A stretch of 64,000 nt of DNA, taken from Archaeoglobus sp. JdFR-37. Lineage in GTDB: Archaea; Halobacteriota; Archaeoglobi; Archaeoglobales; Archaeoglobaceae. Below, piece after piece: positions 51,148-60,658 of the stretch (positions are counted from its first letter, which is position 1; each line of letters starts with the position of its first letter). Location: contig MTMY01000007.1 of assembly GCA_002010215.1 (NCBI GenBank), forward strand, positions 1 through 64,000. Direction: 5' to 3'. A program made the translations under genes and the position numbers. Below the pieces are notes generated by a model that saw nothing but the letters and a program-made list of their open reading frames with translations, had not been told where the DNA came from and made no database searches.

Positions 51148-52185
51148 ATGAACGTTGGCATTCTCACTAGGTGGAATGCCACGTGCGGTGTTTCTCTCCA
51201 TGCTGAACTTCTTGCTGAAGAATTTTTCAAAATGGGGCGTAATGTGAGGATATTCGCTCCCCATATCCACACCGCCAACAGGTGGTGGCACCACAGAATT
51301 ATCAGGGATGATGAGGACTTCGTCATCAGGTGTTACAATGAGCTCAGACCCGAAACCATGGCTGGTGGAGCTCTAGAAGAAGACAAAGTGCTTTCAGAAG
51401 ATCTGGATCTCCTTATAGTTGAGTCATATACCAGCATTCCCTACTCTGACGTTGAAAAACTGGTGGAAAAGGTGGATGCGGTAACCATTGCTGTCATTCA
51501 TGAAGGAGGGAGAGAGGACATACGCTATTCTGACATGAGCGTATTTGATGCTATTGTTGCCTTCGATGAGCGGTACATCAGGGAGATCCTCTATGATTGT
51601 GTGGAGAAGGTAAGAATAATCCCGTACCCCTGCTATCCCGTCAGAAAAGGCGAAAGGAGATTTGCAGAAGATGGGATGACCTTCTTCAGCTTCGGAAGGC
51701 AGCCCTACGCAGAATATGCAGATTTTATCAATGCTCTAGAAAAGTTCAACAGAAAGTATGATTTTGTTTACAGGGTTGTAAGATCTGATGGTTTGCTGCC
51801 ATTCGAAAGGGAGTGGCTGAAGCAGGAGCAGAGGAGGCTGAGGGATACTGAAGAGGTTTACAGATACCTTCACTCCTCTGACATCCACTTGTTACCGAAA
51901 GGAAATACCAGTAAGGTTGTAGTATCCTCAACTTTCTACCAGTGCATCGGCTCACTGATACCGATAGTTGTGCCAGATACCAGACACTTCGAGCTTCTGC
52001 CAGACCATAAACCGGCTGTAGTCTATCATGATGTGGCCGATTTAACGAAAAAGCTGGAGCTCCTGATAGAGGATGATGCCTTCAGAAACAGAATCGTTGA
52101 AGCAGCTAGAGAATTCGTTGAGGAGTTCAGAAGCGATAAGATAGCCAAGAGATTCATAGAGCTCTACAAGTCACTGTCTGGCTGA
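51148..52185 (+). CDS. GT-B type glycosyltransferase
   Basis: The 345-residue protein starts MNVGILTRWNATCGVSLHAE, a Rossmann start with the GVSLHAE loop seen in group-1 glycosyltransferases. It has TFFSFGRQPYAEYADFINAL at the beginning of the second domain and a C-terminal helix that returns to the first. The usual E-x7-E motif is not plain: YRYLHSSDIHLLPKGNTSKV occupies that place. Donor and acceptor unknown; the protein is cytoplasmic. AT-rich DNA upstream gives its promoter. Confidence 0.8.
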   Translation: MNVGILTRWNATCGVSLHAELLAEEFFKMGRNVRIFAPHIHTANRWWHHRIIRDDEDFVIRCYNELRPETMAGGALEEDKVLSEDLDLLIVESYTSIPYSDVEKLVEKVDAVTIAVIHEGGREDIRYSDMSVFDAIVAFDERYIREILYDCVEKVRIIPYPCYPVRKGERRFAEDGMTFFSFGRQPYAEYADFINALEKFNRKYDFVYRVVRSDGLLPFEREWLKQEQRRLRDTEEVYRYLHSSDIHLLPKGNTSKVVVSSTFYQCIGSLIPIVVPDTRHFELLPDHKPAVVYHDVADLTKKLELLIEDDAFRNRIVEAAREFVEEFRSDKIAKRFIELYKSLSG

Positions 52186-52282
52186 GCCTAGCTGCAATTC
52201 GACATCTGGCAAACTTGATAAGATTTAGCATAAGATTTAGCAAAAACAATAAAATTTTATAGCATCTGTACCATCATAATTT

Positions 52283-53248
52283 ATGGAAACACTGGTTCTG
52301 ACCCAGCAGGAAGTAGAGTCTGTTCTCACCATGCGCGATGTTATGGAGGCCGTTGAGAGGGCATTCAAACTTCATGGCCTCGGCAAAACCCAGATGCCTC
52401 CAAAAGTGTATCTGACCTTTGATAAAGGGGACCTGCGAGCCATGCCTGCGTATCTTGATGGTAAAGCTGGTATAAAGTGGGTCAACTCCCATCCTGACAA
52501 TCCCAAGAAAGGCTTCCCTACGGTAATGGCAGTACTGATATATAACGATCCCGAAACGGGCTTTCCTCTAGCAGTAATGGATGCGACGCACATCACCAAC
52601 ATGCGAACAGGAGCAGCAGGAGGGATTGCAGCAAAGTATCTGGCTAAGAAGGATAGTAAGGTTTTCGGATTCGTTGGATGCGGAATGCAGGCAAAAACTC
52701 AGCTTCTCAGTCTGAAAGAGGTTTTTGACATCGAAACTGTCAAAGCTTATGACATCAGCCAGGAAAAAGCAAGGAGTTTTGCAGACTTCTGCTCAGCTTT
52801 GGGCATTGAATGTGTGGCTGAGGAGGTCAAGGATGTTTGCAGGTGTGATGTGCTTGTTACCACAACCCCTTCCAGAAAACCCGTTGTGAAGAATGAGTGG
52901 ATACAGGAAGGAACGCATATAAATGCCATTGGTGCTGACGCCCCTGGCAAGCAGGAGCTGGAGTCTGAAATCCTCCTGAGGGGTAAGGTGGTGGTGGATG
53001 ACGTTCCACAGGCAGTGCACAGCGGAGAGATCAACGTTCCCCTCAGCCAGGGGGTTTTCAGGGAGGAGGACATTTATGCAACCCTCGGCGAAATCGTTGC
53101 CGGAAAGAAAAAAAGAAGAGAGGGGGATGAGATAACTATCTTCGACTCAACAGGCCTTGCAATTCAGGACATCGCTACGGCATCGGTAGTATATGAGAGG
53201 GCGGTTGAGAAGGGGCTGGGAATGAAGATTGAGTTCTTCAGGATATAG
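52283..53248 (+). CDS. ala: Alanine dehydrogenase (ornithine cyclodeaminase family)
   Basis: The 321-residue NAD enzyme begins METLVLTQQEVESVLTM and has PKVYLTFDKGDLRAMPAYL, IKWVNSHPDNP, NMRTGAAGGIAAKYLAKKDS and VFGFVGCGMQAKTQLLSL. It resembles, through nearly all of its length, the Archaeoglobus fulgidus alanine dehydrogenase as I remember it, which oxidises L-alanine to pyruvate and ammonia. A TATA-like AAATTTTATAG sits about 25 nt before the ATG, so the mRNA is probably leaderless. This similarity is one basis for the Archaeoglobales assignment. Confidence 0.92.
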   Translation: METLVLTQQEVESVLTMRDVMEAVERAFKLHGLGKTQMPPKVYLTFDKGDLRAMPAYLDGKAGIKWVNSHPDNPKKGFPTVMAVLIYNDPETGFPLAVMDATHITNMRTGAAGGIAAKYLAKKDSKVFGFVGCGMQAKTQLLSLKEVFDIETVKAYDISQEKARSFADFCSALGIECVAEEVKDVCRCDVLVTTTPSRKPVVKNEWIQEGTHINAIGADAPGKQELESEILLRGKVVVDDVPQAVHSGEINVPLSQGVFREEDIYATLGEIVAGKKKRREGDEITIFDSTGLAIQDIATASVVYERAVEKGLGMKIEFFRI

Positions 53249-53317
53249 CATGGAGTTAGCGTAGGAATATGGCTTATAACACGAATAGCATATAACACGA
53301 GCTTACAAGTGAAGCGT

Positions 53318-53992
53318 ATGAAGCTTGCTGCACTGATATCTGGTGGTAAGGATTCCATGCTTGCACTGCACATGGCAGCGGAACGGCACGACATCGCTTG
53401 TCTAGTCACAGCCGTCCCCGACAATGTTGACTCCTACATGTTTCACACTCCCAATCTTCACATTGTGGATGCCATAGCCAAATGCCTTGGGAAGCCTCTC
53501 CTCAAGATCCCTGTCAGTGGTGAGGAGGAAAAGGAGGTTGAAGAGCTTCGTGAAGGTATTGAGTGCCTGAGCATTGATGGACTTGTGATAGGTGGGATGG
53601 AGTCAGAATATCAGCGGAAGAGATTTGCTGCCATCTGCGAAAGGCTGGGTTTGGAGATGGTGGCGCCCCTTTGGGGAAAAGAGGCAGAATGGATAATGAA
53701 GAAAGTGGCTGAGAGCTTTGACGCCATATTTGTCAAGGTTGCTGCTTATGGGCTCGATGAAAAATGGCTGGGAAGAAAAATTGATGAGAAGGCCATTGAG
53801 GAGCTCAAGGAACTGAACAGAAAGTATGGCATTCATGTGGCTGGCGAGGGTGGTGAGTTCGAGACTCTGGTTCTTGATGCACCGCTTTACAAGAAGCGGA
53901 TAGTTGTAAAGGGTTCAATTCCGAAATGGTTCGGTGATAGTGGAGTTTACGTAATCGAGGAATTCAATATTGTAGATAAAATTATTGTGTAG
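53318..53992 (+). CDS. dph6: Diphthine-ammonia ligase (Dph6 type)
   Basis: The 224-residue protein has the PP-loop LISGGKDSMLALHMA, then LVIGGMESEYQRKRF, APLWGKEAEWIMKKV and VAGEGGEFETLVLDAPLYKK, the signature of the ATP-dependent last step of diphthamide synthesis on elongation factor 2. ATG 53318 is used: a TATA-like GCATATAAC at 53288-53296 puts the transcript start there. GTG 53309 in frame is less likely. Confidence 0.92.
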   Translation: MKLAALISGGKDSMLALHMAAERHDIACLVTAVPDNVDSYMFHTPNLHIVDAIAKCLGKPLLKIPVSGEEEKEVEELREGIECLSIDGLVIGGMESEYQRKRFAAICERLGLEMVAPLWGKEAEWIMKKVAESFDAIFVKVAAYGLDEKWLGRKIDEKAIEELKELNRKYGIHVAGEGGEFETLVLDAPLYKKRIVVKGSIPKWFGDSGVYVIEEFNIVDKIIV

Positions 53993-54140
53993 ATAAGTAA
54001 TACGGTATAATGGAATCAACTTCGATGAATTCAAGAAAGCAAGAATGCAAACAGCCCAGAGGTTCCGGGAAATTGCAGAAAACGGTACAACTCAGTAAAG
54101 CTTATTTATGATTTAGAAAATTTCCTTTAGAGGTGATGTA

Positions 54141-54527
54141 ATGAAATGTGATGACCTCTTCTGCGGTATTAACCGCCCGAAGAGTTTGAATCCCGATGAA
54201 ATGAGCGATTTGGAAAAGAAACATACTCCCGTTATCATGGCTCCCAGCAGTGTAAAGCTGGAAGAGCCCTTTGAAGTTAAGGTTGAACTTGGCAAGTATC
54301 TTGCTCATCCTAATGAATACGGACATTTCTTCCAATGGATTGAGATCTGGCTGGATGAAACATTCATTGCCCGATTCGATCTGACACCGAAATCATCCTA
54401 TCCGGAAGTCTCCGTTAAAATTGCCATTAATCACGCTCATGAAGGCAGAGCGAAGCTTAAAGCTCTTGCCTTCTGCAATCTCCATGGTGTTTGGGAAGGT
54501 ATTAAAGAAATAATTGTGGAGGAGTGA
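54141..54527 (+). CDS. sor: Superoxide reductase (neelaredoxin, 1Fe type)
   Basis: The 128-residue enzyme reduces superoxide to peroxide at a single iron. It has [32 protein letters not shown] and [13 protein letters not shown], which give the four histidines and the cysteine of the centre, plus the nearby E/K residues. No N-terminal desulforedoxin cluster is present. AGAGGTGATG lies before the ATG. The rubredoxin 4 bp downstream is the expected electron donor, and the pair sits beside the flavodiiron gene. Confidence 0.95.
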   Translation: MKCDDLFCGINRPKSLNPDEMSDLEKKHTPVIMAPSSVKLEEPFEVKVELGKYLAHPNEYGHFFQWIEIWLDETFIARFDLTPKSSYPEVSVKIAINHAHEGRAKLKALAFCNLHGVWEGIKEIIVEE

Positions 54528-54531
54528 TAGA

Positions 54532-54690
54532 TTGAGGTACCAGTGCAAGATTTGCGGATATGTGTACGATGAGAATGAAGGGGACCCAGAAAACGATATT
54601 CCAGCAGGAACAAAATGGGAGGATCTGCCTGAAGACTGGGTATGTCCTGTTTGCGGTGCAAGCAAGGAGGATTTTGAGAAAATAGAGTAA
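54532..54690 (+). CDS. Rubredoxin
   Basis: A 52-residue protein with [20 protein letters not shown] and [17 protein letters not shown]: two CX2C pairs that bind one iron, and the typical [13 protein letters not shown] middle. TTG 54532 is the start, with GGAGGAG at 54518-54524 seven nt upstream. It lies 4 bp past the superoxide reductase stop. It supplies electrons to that enzyme and probably to the flavodiiron protein next door. Confidence 0.95.
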   Translation: MRYQCKICGYVYDENEGDPENDIPAGTKWEDLPEDWVCPVCGASKEDFEKIE

Positions 54691-54716
54691 TTTTTATTTT
54701 ATTTTTATTTTTAAAA
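54691..54716 (+). terminator. T-rich terminator after rubredoxin
   Basis: Four T runs (TTTTTA, TTTTA, TTTTTA, TTTTTA) follow the rubredoxin stop within 26 bp. This is a typical archaeal intrinsic stop and separates the SOR-rubredoxin mRNA from the flavodiiron gene at 54753. Confidence 0.55.
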
Positions 54717-54752
54717 ATTCGAAACAAAATTAGGAATAAGGAGGTGAGTATT

Positions 54753-55940
54753 TTGCACGTTACTATTAAGCCCGGTATTTACTGGGTAGGAGCGGTTGAC
54801 TGGAACGTCCGAGATTTCCACGGCTATCACACCCAGTACGGAACGTCCTATAACGCTTATGTGGTTAAAGGAGATAAAGTAGCCCTCGTTGATACCGTCA
54901 AGCATGGCTTCGAGAGTCAGCTCTTCGAAAGGCTTGAACACGTCGGGATTGAGCAGATTGATTACTTGGTGGTAAATCATGTAGAGATGGATCATGCTGG
55001 CTCTGTGAAGGCAGTCATGGAGAAGTTTCCGGATGTTAAAATAGTCACCAATGCTAGAGGGAAGATTGGTTTGAAGGAGGCTTACGGGATTGATGAAGAC
55101 GTCATAATCGTAAAAACCGGCGATAAGCTTGAGCTTGGTGGAAAAACCCTCACTTTCATTGAAACACCCATGGTTCATTGGCCTGACAGCATGGCTACTT
55201 ATGTTATAGAGGACAGGGTTCTTCTGCCAAACGACGCCTTCGGCATGCACTATGCCAGCAGCAAGAGGTTCGATGATGAATTCAGCCAGGAAGAGATGGG
55301 CAGAATTTTCTTTGAGGCTGCCAAGTATTATGCTAACATAGTTCTGCTTTACAGCAATCAGGTTCAGAAGGTTTTGAAGCAGATTGAAGAGCTGGGACTG
55401 GAGTTGGATGTTATAGCTCCCTCTCACGGCATTATATGGAGAGATAAAATCCCTGAAATTTTACAACGATATAAAGCTTGGAGCTCAGGGGAAGCAGATG
55501 AAAGAGTCATTATTATTTACGATTCCATGTGGCTCCATACAGAAGAGGCAGCATTTGAGGTTGCGGAAGGTGTGGTGGATGAAGGGGTTGAATTCAGGCT
55601 TTACAGGCTTAAGAATTCCGACTGGACTGAGGTAATGACGGAGATAATGATCTCCAAGGGAGTCATAGTGGGTTCGCCAACCCTTAACAGAGAACTTTTC
55701 CCCACCGTTGCAGGTTTTCTGGCGTACATGAAGGGATTGAAGCCATTCAACAAAGTTGCTGGCGCATTTGGAAGTTATGGATGGAGTGGTGAGGCTGTGG
55801 GGAAGATTGTCGACATTTTCAACCAGCTCAAGTTTGATGTGGTGGGGAGTGTCAGATGGAAGTACAGTGCGGACGAGAAAACGCTTGAAGAGCTGAGAGA
55901 GCTTGGAAGGAGCGTGGCTAGGAAAGTCAGAGGGAGTTAA
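54753..55940 (+). CDS. Flavodiiron protein (FprA type A)
   Basis: The 395-residue protein has a beta-lactamase-like diiron domain with NHVEMDHAGSV (HxExDH), an ETPMVHWPDSM segment, LLPNDAFGMHY and APSHGIIWRD. A flavodoxin domain follows (IIIYDSMWLHTEEAAFEVAE, GVIVGSPTLNRELFPTV). It reduces O2 to water or NO to N2O, fed by rubredoxin. TTG 54753 is chosen because GAGGTGA ends 5 nt upstream; the in-frame GTG 54744 lies within that site. Confidence 0.95.
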   Translation: MHVTIKPGIYWVGAVDWNVRDFHGYHTQYGTSYNAYVVKGDKVALVDTVKHGFESQLFERLEHVGIEQIDYLVVNHVEMDHAGSVKAVMEKFPDVKIVTNARGKIGLKEAYGIDEDVIIVKTGDKLELGGKTLTFIETPMVHWPDSMATYVIEDRVLLPNDAFGMHYASSKRFDDEFSQEEMGRIFFEAAKYYANIVLLYSNQVQKVLKQIEELGLELDVIAPSHGIIWRDKIPEILQRYKAWSSGEADERVIIIYDSMWLHTEEAAFEVAEGVVDEGVEFRLYRLKNSDWTEVMTEIMISKGVIVGSPTLNRELFPTVAGFLAYMKGLKPFNKVAGAFGSYGWSGEAVGKIVDIFNQLKFDVVGSVRWKYSADEKTLEELRELGRSVARKVRGS

Positions 55941-56017
55941 TATTTTGCTTAGGTGAGGTTGTCTGATTAATCCTCTCTGCCCCTTCCGACCGAATACAAA
56001 CACAAATCACAATCCAA

Positions 56018-56656
56018 TCATCTAATAAGAGATAACACTACAGCCTCCACCTCGCCCAACGAAGCAGAAATACTTCTTATTTCTTCCAGCTCAAGCTCTC
56101 CTTTTTTATTCAGCGAAGCATCCACAAACATTCCATCGCTAATGACTTTCCCGAATTGTTTTGGTGGAAGATAGCTCACCACTGCATATCTGCCGGGTTT
56201 GAACGCTTCGCTGTTCGTCACAACCTCCATTCTGAAACCGCAATCCACCACACATAGCCAGAGACTCCCCATCTCGGTTCTGGAAGTTATCTCCCCAGAA
56301 AAGTACCTTATGGCCTCATATGCTCTCTCTATCTCTCCCCTGCCCATCAGATTCGGGAGAGATGTGAGGTAATCCAGCCAGTAATAAGTCTGTTTCCACT
56401 GGAAATCTCTTTCAGCCTTCTCAATTGCTCCTTTTATGGATTCTGAAACTTCCACAATTTTCTTGAAATTCTCGAGCTTTACGATCTCCTCTGGAGGCAT
56501 GTAGGAGTACTTAACAACCTGAATCTCACTTCCCAGACTCCTTGCAGCTGAAACCAGCTCTTTCCTTTTCTGCACCTTGACGCTGTTCAAAGCCTTCTCT
56601 AGCTCATTCACGGCCTTTTCAGCCAGCCTTATTCTGAAATCGGATGCTGTATCCAC
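56018..56656 (-). CDS. RNA-binding protein with C-terminal EMAP/tRNA-binding domain
   Basis: About 212 residues. The N-terminal part (TASDFRIRLAEKAVNELEKA, then VQKRKELVSAARSLG) is helical. The last 100 residues form an OB-fold tRNA_bind domain: FSGEITSRTEMGSLWLCVVD, then MEVVTNSEAFKPGRYAVVSY and LPPKQFGKVISDGMFVDA. The COG2517 family shares this layout. The start at GTG 56656 with AGGTGA upstream fits the family start (M-xDT-SxDYR); GTG 56665 is an alternative. Target RNA unknown. Confidence 0.82.
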   Translation of the reverse strand: MDTASDFRIRLAEKAVNELEKALNSVKVQKRKELVSAARSLGSEIQVVKYSYMPPEEIVKLENFKKIVEVSESIKGAIEKAERDFQWKQTYYWLDYLTSLPNLMGRGEIERAYEAIRYFSGEITSRTEMGSLWLCVVDCGFRMEVVTNSEAFKPGRYAVVSYLPPKQFGKVISDGMFVDASLNKKGELELEEIRSISASLGEVEAVVLSLIR

Positions 56657-56678
56657 GATTATCACCTACTTGTACACC

Positions 56679-57269
56679 TTAAATTTCATCAAGTTCTCCT
56701 TCAAGCTCCTTCAAAAACCACTCCACAAATTTGAGATTCTCCTCTGCAATCTTTCTTGCTTCTTCCGTATAAAGCCTTTTTCTGGCCTTTTCTATTTTGC
56801 TGCGATACCACTCAACAGCTTCTCCTACACCCATCCCCAGCTTTCCCGCATACATGAAAACCCTAGCAATACCTATCGCTCCAATGCCGTCCAGTTTATC
56901 GGCATCGAAAAGAATCTTGGCTTCGATGCTCTGTGCATCAACATCATCCTCGCTGGAATGGCTTTTTATGAGTTCCTTTATCTTCTCAGTCTCCAATTGA
57001 TTAAATCCAGCTTCTCTGAGGAACTCTTCTGCCTTCTGAGCACTTCTTTCTGCATGTCCGTCCTTTGCATCATATGTCTCCTCAACATCGTGAAGGAGAG
57101 CTGCGGCGGCTACAAGCTCTTTATCGCCGCCATAAGCTTCAGCCAGATGCAGGGCTCGAATCATAACCCTCTTAGCGTGATCGAAGCGATGAGCGGGGCT
57201 CTGCTGATTTTTTGACTTCAGATATTCCTTCACGAGATTTTCAAGTTTCTGGAGCCTTTCAGTTTTCAT
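56679..57269 (-). CDS. HD-domain phosphohydrolase
   Basis: The 196-residue protein has PAHRFDHAKRVMIRA, AAALLHDVEE and KILFDADKLDGIGAIGIARV, the H...HD...D metal set of HD enzymes. LKEYLKSKNQQ at the N-terminus is the usual helix before the first histidine. Such small HD proteins are often nucleotidases or act on cyclic nucleotides. It lies between the EMAP gene (13 bp away) and the methyltransferase gene, all on the minus strand. Confidence 0.88.
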   Translation of the reverse strand: MKTERLQKLENLVKEYLKSKNQQSPAHRFDHAKRVMIRALHLAEAYGGDKELVAAAALLHDVEETYDAKDGHAERSAQKAEEFLREAGFNQLETEKIKELIKSHSSEDDVDAQSIEAKILFDADKLDGIGAIGIARVFMYAGKLGMGVGEAVEWYRSKIEKARKRLYTEEARKIAEENLKFVEWFLKELEGELDEI

Positions 57270-57280
57270 AGGTCTTCACT

Positions 57281-57904
57281 TTATGGCTGAACGACTTTTC
57301 CTGAGATGATCACTACCAGTTTGCTCCAGAATGAATAGGGGCCTGTTTCCACCACTCTTATATCCTCAAGCCCCACCTGACTGAACCAGGCAACACACTG
57401 CTGCGTCGATGGAAAAAGCATGATGCTTTCGGCAAATTTTCTGGCAAGAATGTTGTTGGGTTTTCTGGGGGCGAGTATTACAACCCTTCCACCTTCTTTT
57501 GTCACCCTTGCCATCTCAGTAATCCCTTTGACCGGATTGGGCCAGTATTCTATACTTCCCGCAGAAATTGATGCGTCGAAGGTTGAATCTCGGAATGGAA
57601 GATTCTCAGCATCCCCTCTGAAAAAGCTGGCGGAAGGGTACCTCTTAACGGCTTTCATCATCTGCTCAGGGGTTAAATCCACAGCAACGACGTTTTCCTC
57701 ACCAACTCTGCTGGCAATCTCGTAAGTGGTGAAGCCCGTACCGCAGCCAACCTCCAGAACAAAATCTCCGTTCTTCACTTCTGCCATATCAACGACACAG
57801 CGACGCATATCGTCAGAGTAGAAAATAGGGTTAATTCTGTCGTAAATCTTGGAAAAATAACGGTAGAATATCCTGGCCCTCTTCTTATCTTCCAGAACTC
57901 CCAT
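57281..57904 (-). CDS. Class I methyltransferase, UbiE-like
   Basis: The 207-residue protein has RIFYRYFSKIYDRINPIFYS, SAM motif VLEVGCGTGFTTYEIASRVG, VVAVDLTPEQMMKAVKRYPS, FRGDAENLPFRDSTFDAS and GSIEYWPNPVKGITEMARVT. The WPNP/EYWP pattern resembles methyltransferases of quinone or tocopherol-type pathways (MPBQ methyltransferase), so methylation of a menaquinone precursor is possible. It lies 12 bp upstream of the HD gene in the same direction. Confidence 0.8.
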   Translation of the reverse strand: MGVLEDKKRARIFYRYFSKIYDRINPIFYSDDMRRCVVDMAEVKNGDFVLEVGCGTGFTTYEIASRVGEENVVAVDLTPEQMMKAVKRYPSASFFRGDAENLPFRDSTFDASISAGSIEYWPNPVKGITEMARVTKEGGRVVILAPRKPNNILARKFAESIMLFPSTQQCVAWFSQVGLEDIRVVETGPYSFWSKLVVIISGKVVQP

Positions 57905-57965
57905 AATATCCTGTTAACTCTTCTGATGACTTTCTGTTGACCTTCGCTAATTCATTATTTGTCCA

Positions 57966-58346
57966 TTACTCCTTGAAGTACTCTTCCAGAGGTATCTTGC
58001 CATGCTTGACGACTTTCATATTTATCTGGACGATGTCCCTGTTTATGACTCTACCACGAACCATTTTTCTCCTTCTCATTCCCTTTTCTCTTGGCTTGTA
58101 TCCAATACCCCCAGAGAGCAGGATTCTCTTCCTAACTGTCCCGGGAATGTCGGGCCTTATTGGCACGCCATCCTTGTCACTTCCACCGGTAATCTGCAAT
58201 TCGTAATCTGGTGGAAGCTCTACCAGAGTCCCGTTAATCACGTCTCCAACCTGCTTTCCAACAAGCTTGTTGGCGTGGGCTCCACTAACAACCTTCTGGT
58301 AAGCTTTCCCTGTTTTTGGATCGGAAATCACAACTTTAAACTCCAT
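57966..58346 (-). CDS. Ribosomal protein S6e
   Basis: The 126-residue protein has MEFKVVISDPKTGKAYQKVV, LVGKQVGDVINGTLVEL, LQITGGSDKDGVPIRPDIPG and KGMRRRKMVRGRVINRDIVQ. These are the family motifs of archaeal S6e, which lacks the long eukaryotic tail. ATG 58346 with GAGGTGG upstream is the start. It ends the infB-ndk-ribosomal cluster on the minus strand. Confidence 0.96.
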   Translation of the reverse strand: MEFKVVISDPKTGKAYQKVVSGAHANKLVGKQVGDVINGTLVELPPDYELQITGGSDKDGVPIRPDIPGTVRKRILLSGGIGYKPREKGMRRRKMVRGRVINRDIVQINMKVVKHGKIPLEEYFKE

Positions 58347-58412
58347 ATTCACCACCTCTCATTTTTTCTTGGATTATCTTTCTCAGTTCTCTTATCTCTC
58401 TTATTTCTCTCA

Positions 58413-60182
58413 TTATCTTCCCCAGAATGAATTATCCTTTCTTTTTATGGCAAGGAATTCCTCAAAGGCCTCTTTCGCCTCTTCACTCAGCACGTCTATC
58501 ATGTCTCTCGTCAAGATTCTTGCGTGCTTCTCAGGAATGTCCACATATAAAATTTCATCGCCCTCAAGCTGCCTTCCGATAGTTACTCCGTCTATGGCTA
58601 TAGCCACTTCGTCACCTTCCTTTGCAACTTGGATGTTCTCGCCACCCTTCTGGATGCTCCTGACGGTTCCAGCTGGAGAACCATCAGGTTTGATGAGTCT
58701 GACGTCTCTTTTCAGCTCCCCTGCCAGAACTCTTACACCAACAACTGCAGGTTTGCTGCGCCTGAAAATGAAATCTTTGAGCAGCTGGATTTTTGCTGGC
58801 TTGATCAACGCTTCAACCTTCTTTCTCTCCCTCGCCCTGATGGTTTCTTCTCTCCAGTTAACGACATTCTCCACCAAGTTGTATATTATCTGGTCAATAA
58901 AGAGTCTTACTCCGTATTTTGCAGCCTCCTCCTCCACTCCAGGCAATGTTTTAACGTTGAAGCCCAGAACTAGGCGATTAACATCATCGCTGTTTGCAGA
59001 AGCATCAACGATATCCCTCTTATCTATATCTCCCACCTCGGCCTTCTTTATCGGCACCCCTTCTTCTCTTAGCTCGTTTATGAGTGCCTCCAGAGAACCA
59101 AGGGTGTCAGTCTTGAGAACAACGCCCTCTTCATCGGTCTTAATTGCAACCTCTTCGTACTCCTCTTTGACCCTCTTCTTGAACTCCTCTAGATCCTCAT
59201 CACTATATATTGCCTCGAACTCGCTACCAGCCATCACGTTCTCAAGGTCGGGAGCAACAAGCTTCACACCAGCAGCAGCGGTAACACTATCTACACTTCT
59301 GAATCTACTCTCCAGTCTTATTTCCTGTGCGGGTCTCGGCTTCAGGATGCCGCGGACGTGTGTAACAATCACATCCTTGCCGCTGGAAATGACAATTCTG
59401 TCACCAACCCTCAGCGTACCATCATAGAGGATAACGTCGCACGTGACACCCAGCCCCTTCTCCTCCTTAACCTCCAGTATCGTTCCCTTCGCTCTACCCT
59501 CAACATGGAGCCTGAGGTTCTCCTCCAGATAACGCTGTGCCAGTCCAACAAGAATCATCAGAAGCTCAGGGATGCCTTCTCCAGTCAGAGCAGAAATGGG
59601 TATAATTGCTACAGTCCTAGTAAAATCTTTGATTCTGTCGAATCTATCTGCTGCGAAACCGTACTTATAGAGCTCACCTATTAGCTCGTAAATCCTGTTT
59701 TCAAGGGTTTGCTGGGCTTTCTCTTCCTGCTGGGTGTAACTCTTCAGGAAAGGTGTGTCAGGAAAGCTCTGCCATCCTGGAAGCTTGTCGATCTTGTTGG
59801 CAGCAACGACAAAGGGTGTTTTGAAAGTTTTTAGAATGGATAAAGCCTCCTCCGTCTGGGGCTTGAACCCCTCATTTATATCCACAATCAGGATGGCAAG
59901 ATCCGCTAAAGCCCCTCCCCTTCTCCTTAAATTTGTAAAGGCCTTGTGGCCGGGAGTATCAATAAAAAGAAGACCGGGAACATCAACCTTTACCTTCCAA
60001 ATGTCTCTGCATATCTCTTTTACCAGATCTATGGGGATTTCTGTAGCGCCAATGTGCTGGGTGATGCCACCAGCTTCCTTTGCTGTAACTCTTGTTCTTC
60101 TTATTCTGTCAAGTAACGTCGTCTTGCCATGATCAACGTGTCCGAGCACTGCAACGATGGGTGTTCTGAGCTGCTTCGTCAT
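58413..60182 (-). CDS. infB: Translation initiation factor aIF5B (IF2)
   Basis: The 589-residue GTPase has VLGHVDHGKTTLLDRIRR (G1), GITQHIGATE (switch 1), LLFIDTPGHKAF (G3) and AANKIDKLPGW (G4), followed by the beta-barrel, the thioredoxin-like and C-terminal barrel parts. Its length is typical for archaeal aIF5B; no intein is present. It helps subunits join in translation start. ATG 60182 lies 5 nt past the ndk stop; a GTG 9 nt upstream overlaps it. Confidence 0.96.
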   Translation of the reverse strand: MTKQLRTPIVAVLGHVDHGKTTLLDRIRRTRVTAKEAGGITQHIGATEIPIDLVKEICRDIWKVKVDVPGLLFIDTPGHKAFTNLRRRGGALADLAILIVDINEGFKPQTEEALSILKTFKTPFVVAANKIDKLPGWQSFPDTPFLKSYTQQEEKAQQTLENRIYELIGELYKYGFAADRFDRIKDFTRTVAIIPISALTGEGIPELLMILVGLAQRYLEENLRLHVEGRAKGTILEVKEEKGLGVTCDVILYDGTLRVGDRIVISSGKDVIVTHVRGILKPRPAQEIRLESRFRSVDSVTAAAGVKLVAPDLENVMAGSEFEAIYSDEDLEEFKKRVKEEYEEVAIKTDEEGVVLKTDTLGSLEALINELREEGVPIKKAEVGDIDKRDIVDASANSDDVNRLVLGFNVKTLPGVEEEAAKYGVRLFIDQIIYNLVENVVNWREETIRARERKKVEALIKPAKIQLLKDFIFRRSKPAVVGVRVLAGELKRDVRLIKPDGSPAGTVRSIQKGGENIQVAKEGDEVAIAIDGVTIGRQLEGDEILYVDIPEKHARILTRDMIDVLSEEAKEAFEEFLAIKRKDNSFWGR

Positions 60183-60187
60183 GAGCT

Positions 60188-60637
60188 TCACTCATAAATC
60201 CACTCTTCGTCCATTCTTGGATATTCAAGTATTTCTTCTGCATCGAAAAAGAGGGAGATCTCCCTTTCTGCGGATTCAAGGGAGTCAGATGCGTGAACAA
60301 CATTCCTCCCTATATCCAGCCCGTAATCTCCTCTGATTGTTCCAGGCTGGGCTTCAATGGGGTTTGTTGCCCCAACAAGTGTCCTGACAGCTCTCACAGC
60401 TTCTCTGCCCTCCACCACCATTGCTACAACAGGACCAGAGGTTATGTAGTCGATGAGGCTCTGGAAAAAGGGTTTTTCGATGTGTTCTGCGTAATGGTCT
60501 CTGGCAAGACCGTCCTCAATTTTGAGCATCTTTAAAGCCACAATTTTGAGACCCTTCCTTTCCAGGCGGCTTATTATTTCTCCAACAAGCCCTCGCTGGA
60601 CGCCGTCGGGTTTGACCATAACGAACGTCCGTTCCAT
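60188..60637 (-). CDS. ndk: Nucleoside diphosphate kinase
   Basis: The 149-residue enzyme transfers phosphate from NTPs to NDPs. It has [60 protein letters not shown] and [20 protein letters not shown], with the active histidine in NVVHASDS. It lies between rpl24e and infB, a well-known archaeal order. Confidence 0.97.
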   Translation of the reverse strand: MERTFVMVKPDGVQRGLVGEIISRLERKGLKIVALKMLKIEDGLARDHYAEHIEKPFFQSLIDYITSGPVVAMVVEGREAVRAVRTLVGATNPIEAQPGTIRGDYGLDIGRNVVHASDSLESAEREISLFFDAEEILEYPRMDEEWIYE

Positions 60638-60658
60638 TTCATCACTTCCTTACTTTAC

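Noticed and set aside
53997-54098. Frame reading INFDEFKKARMQTAQRFREI between dph6 and sor
   Set aside because: It looks like coding sequence but is only 33 codons with no start codon at its head and no family I recognise; possibly the tail of a lost gene.
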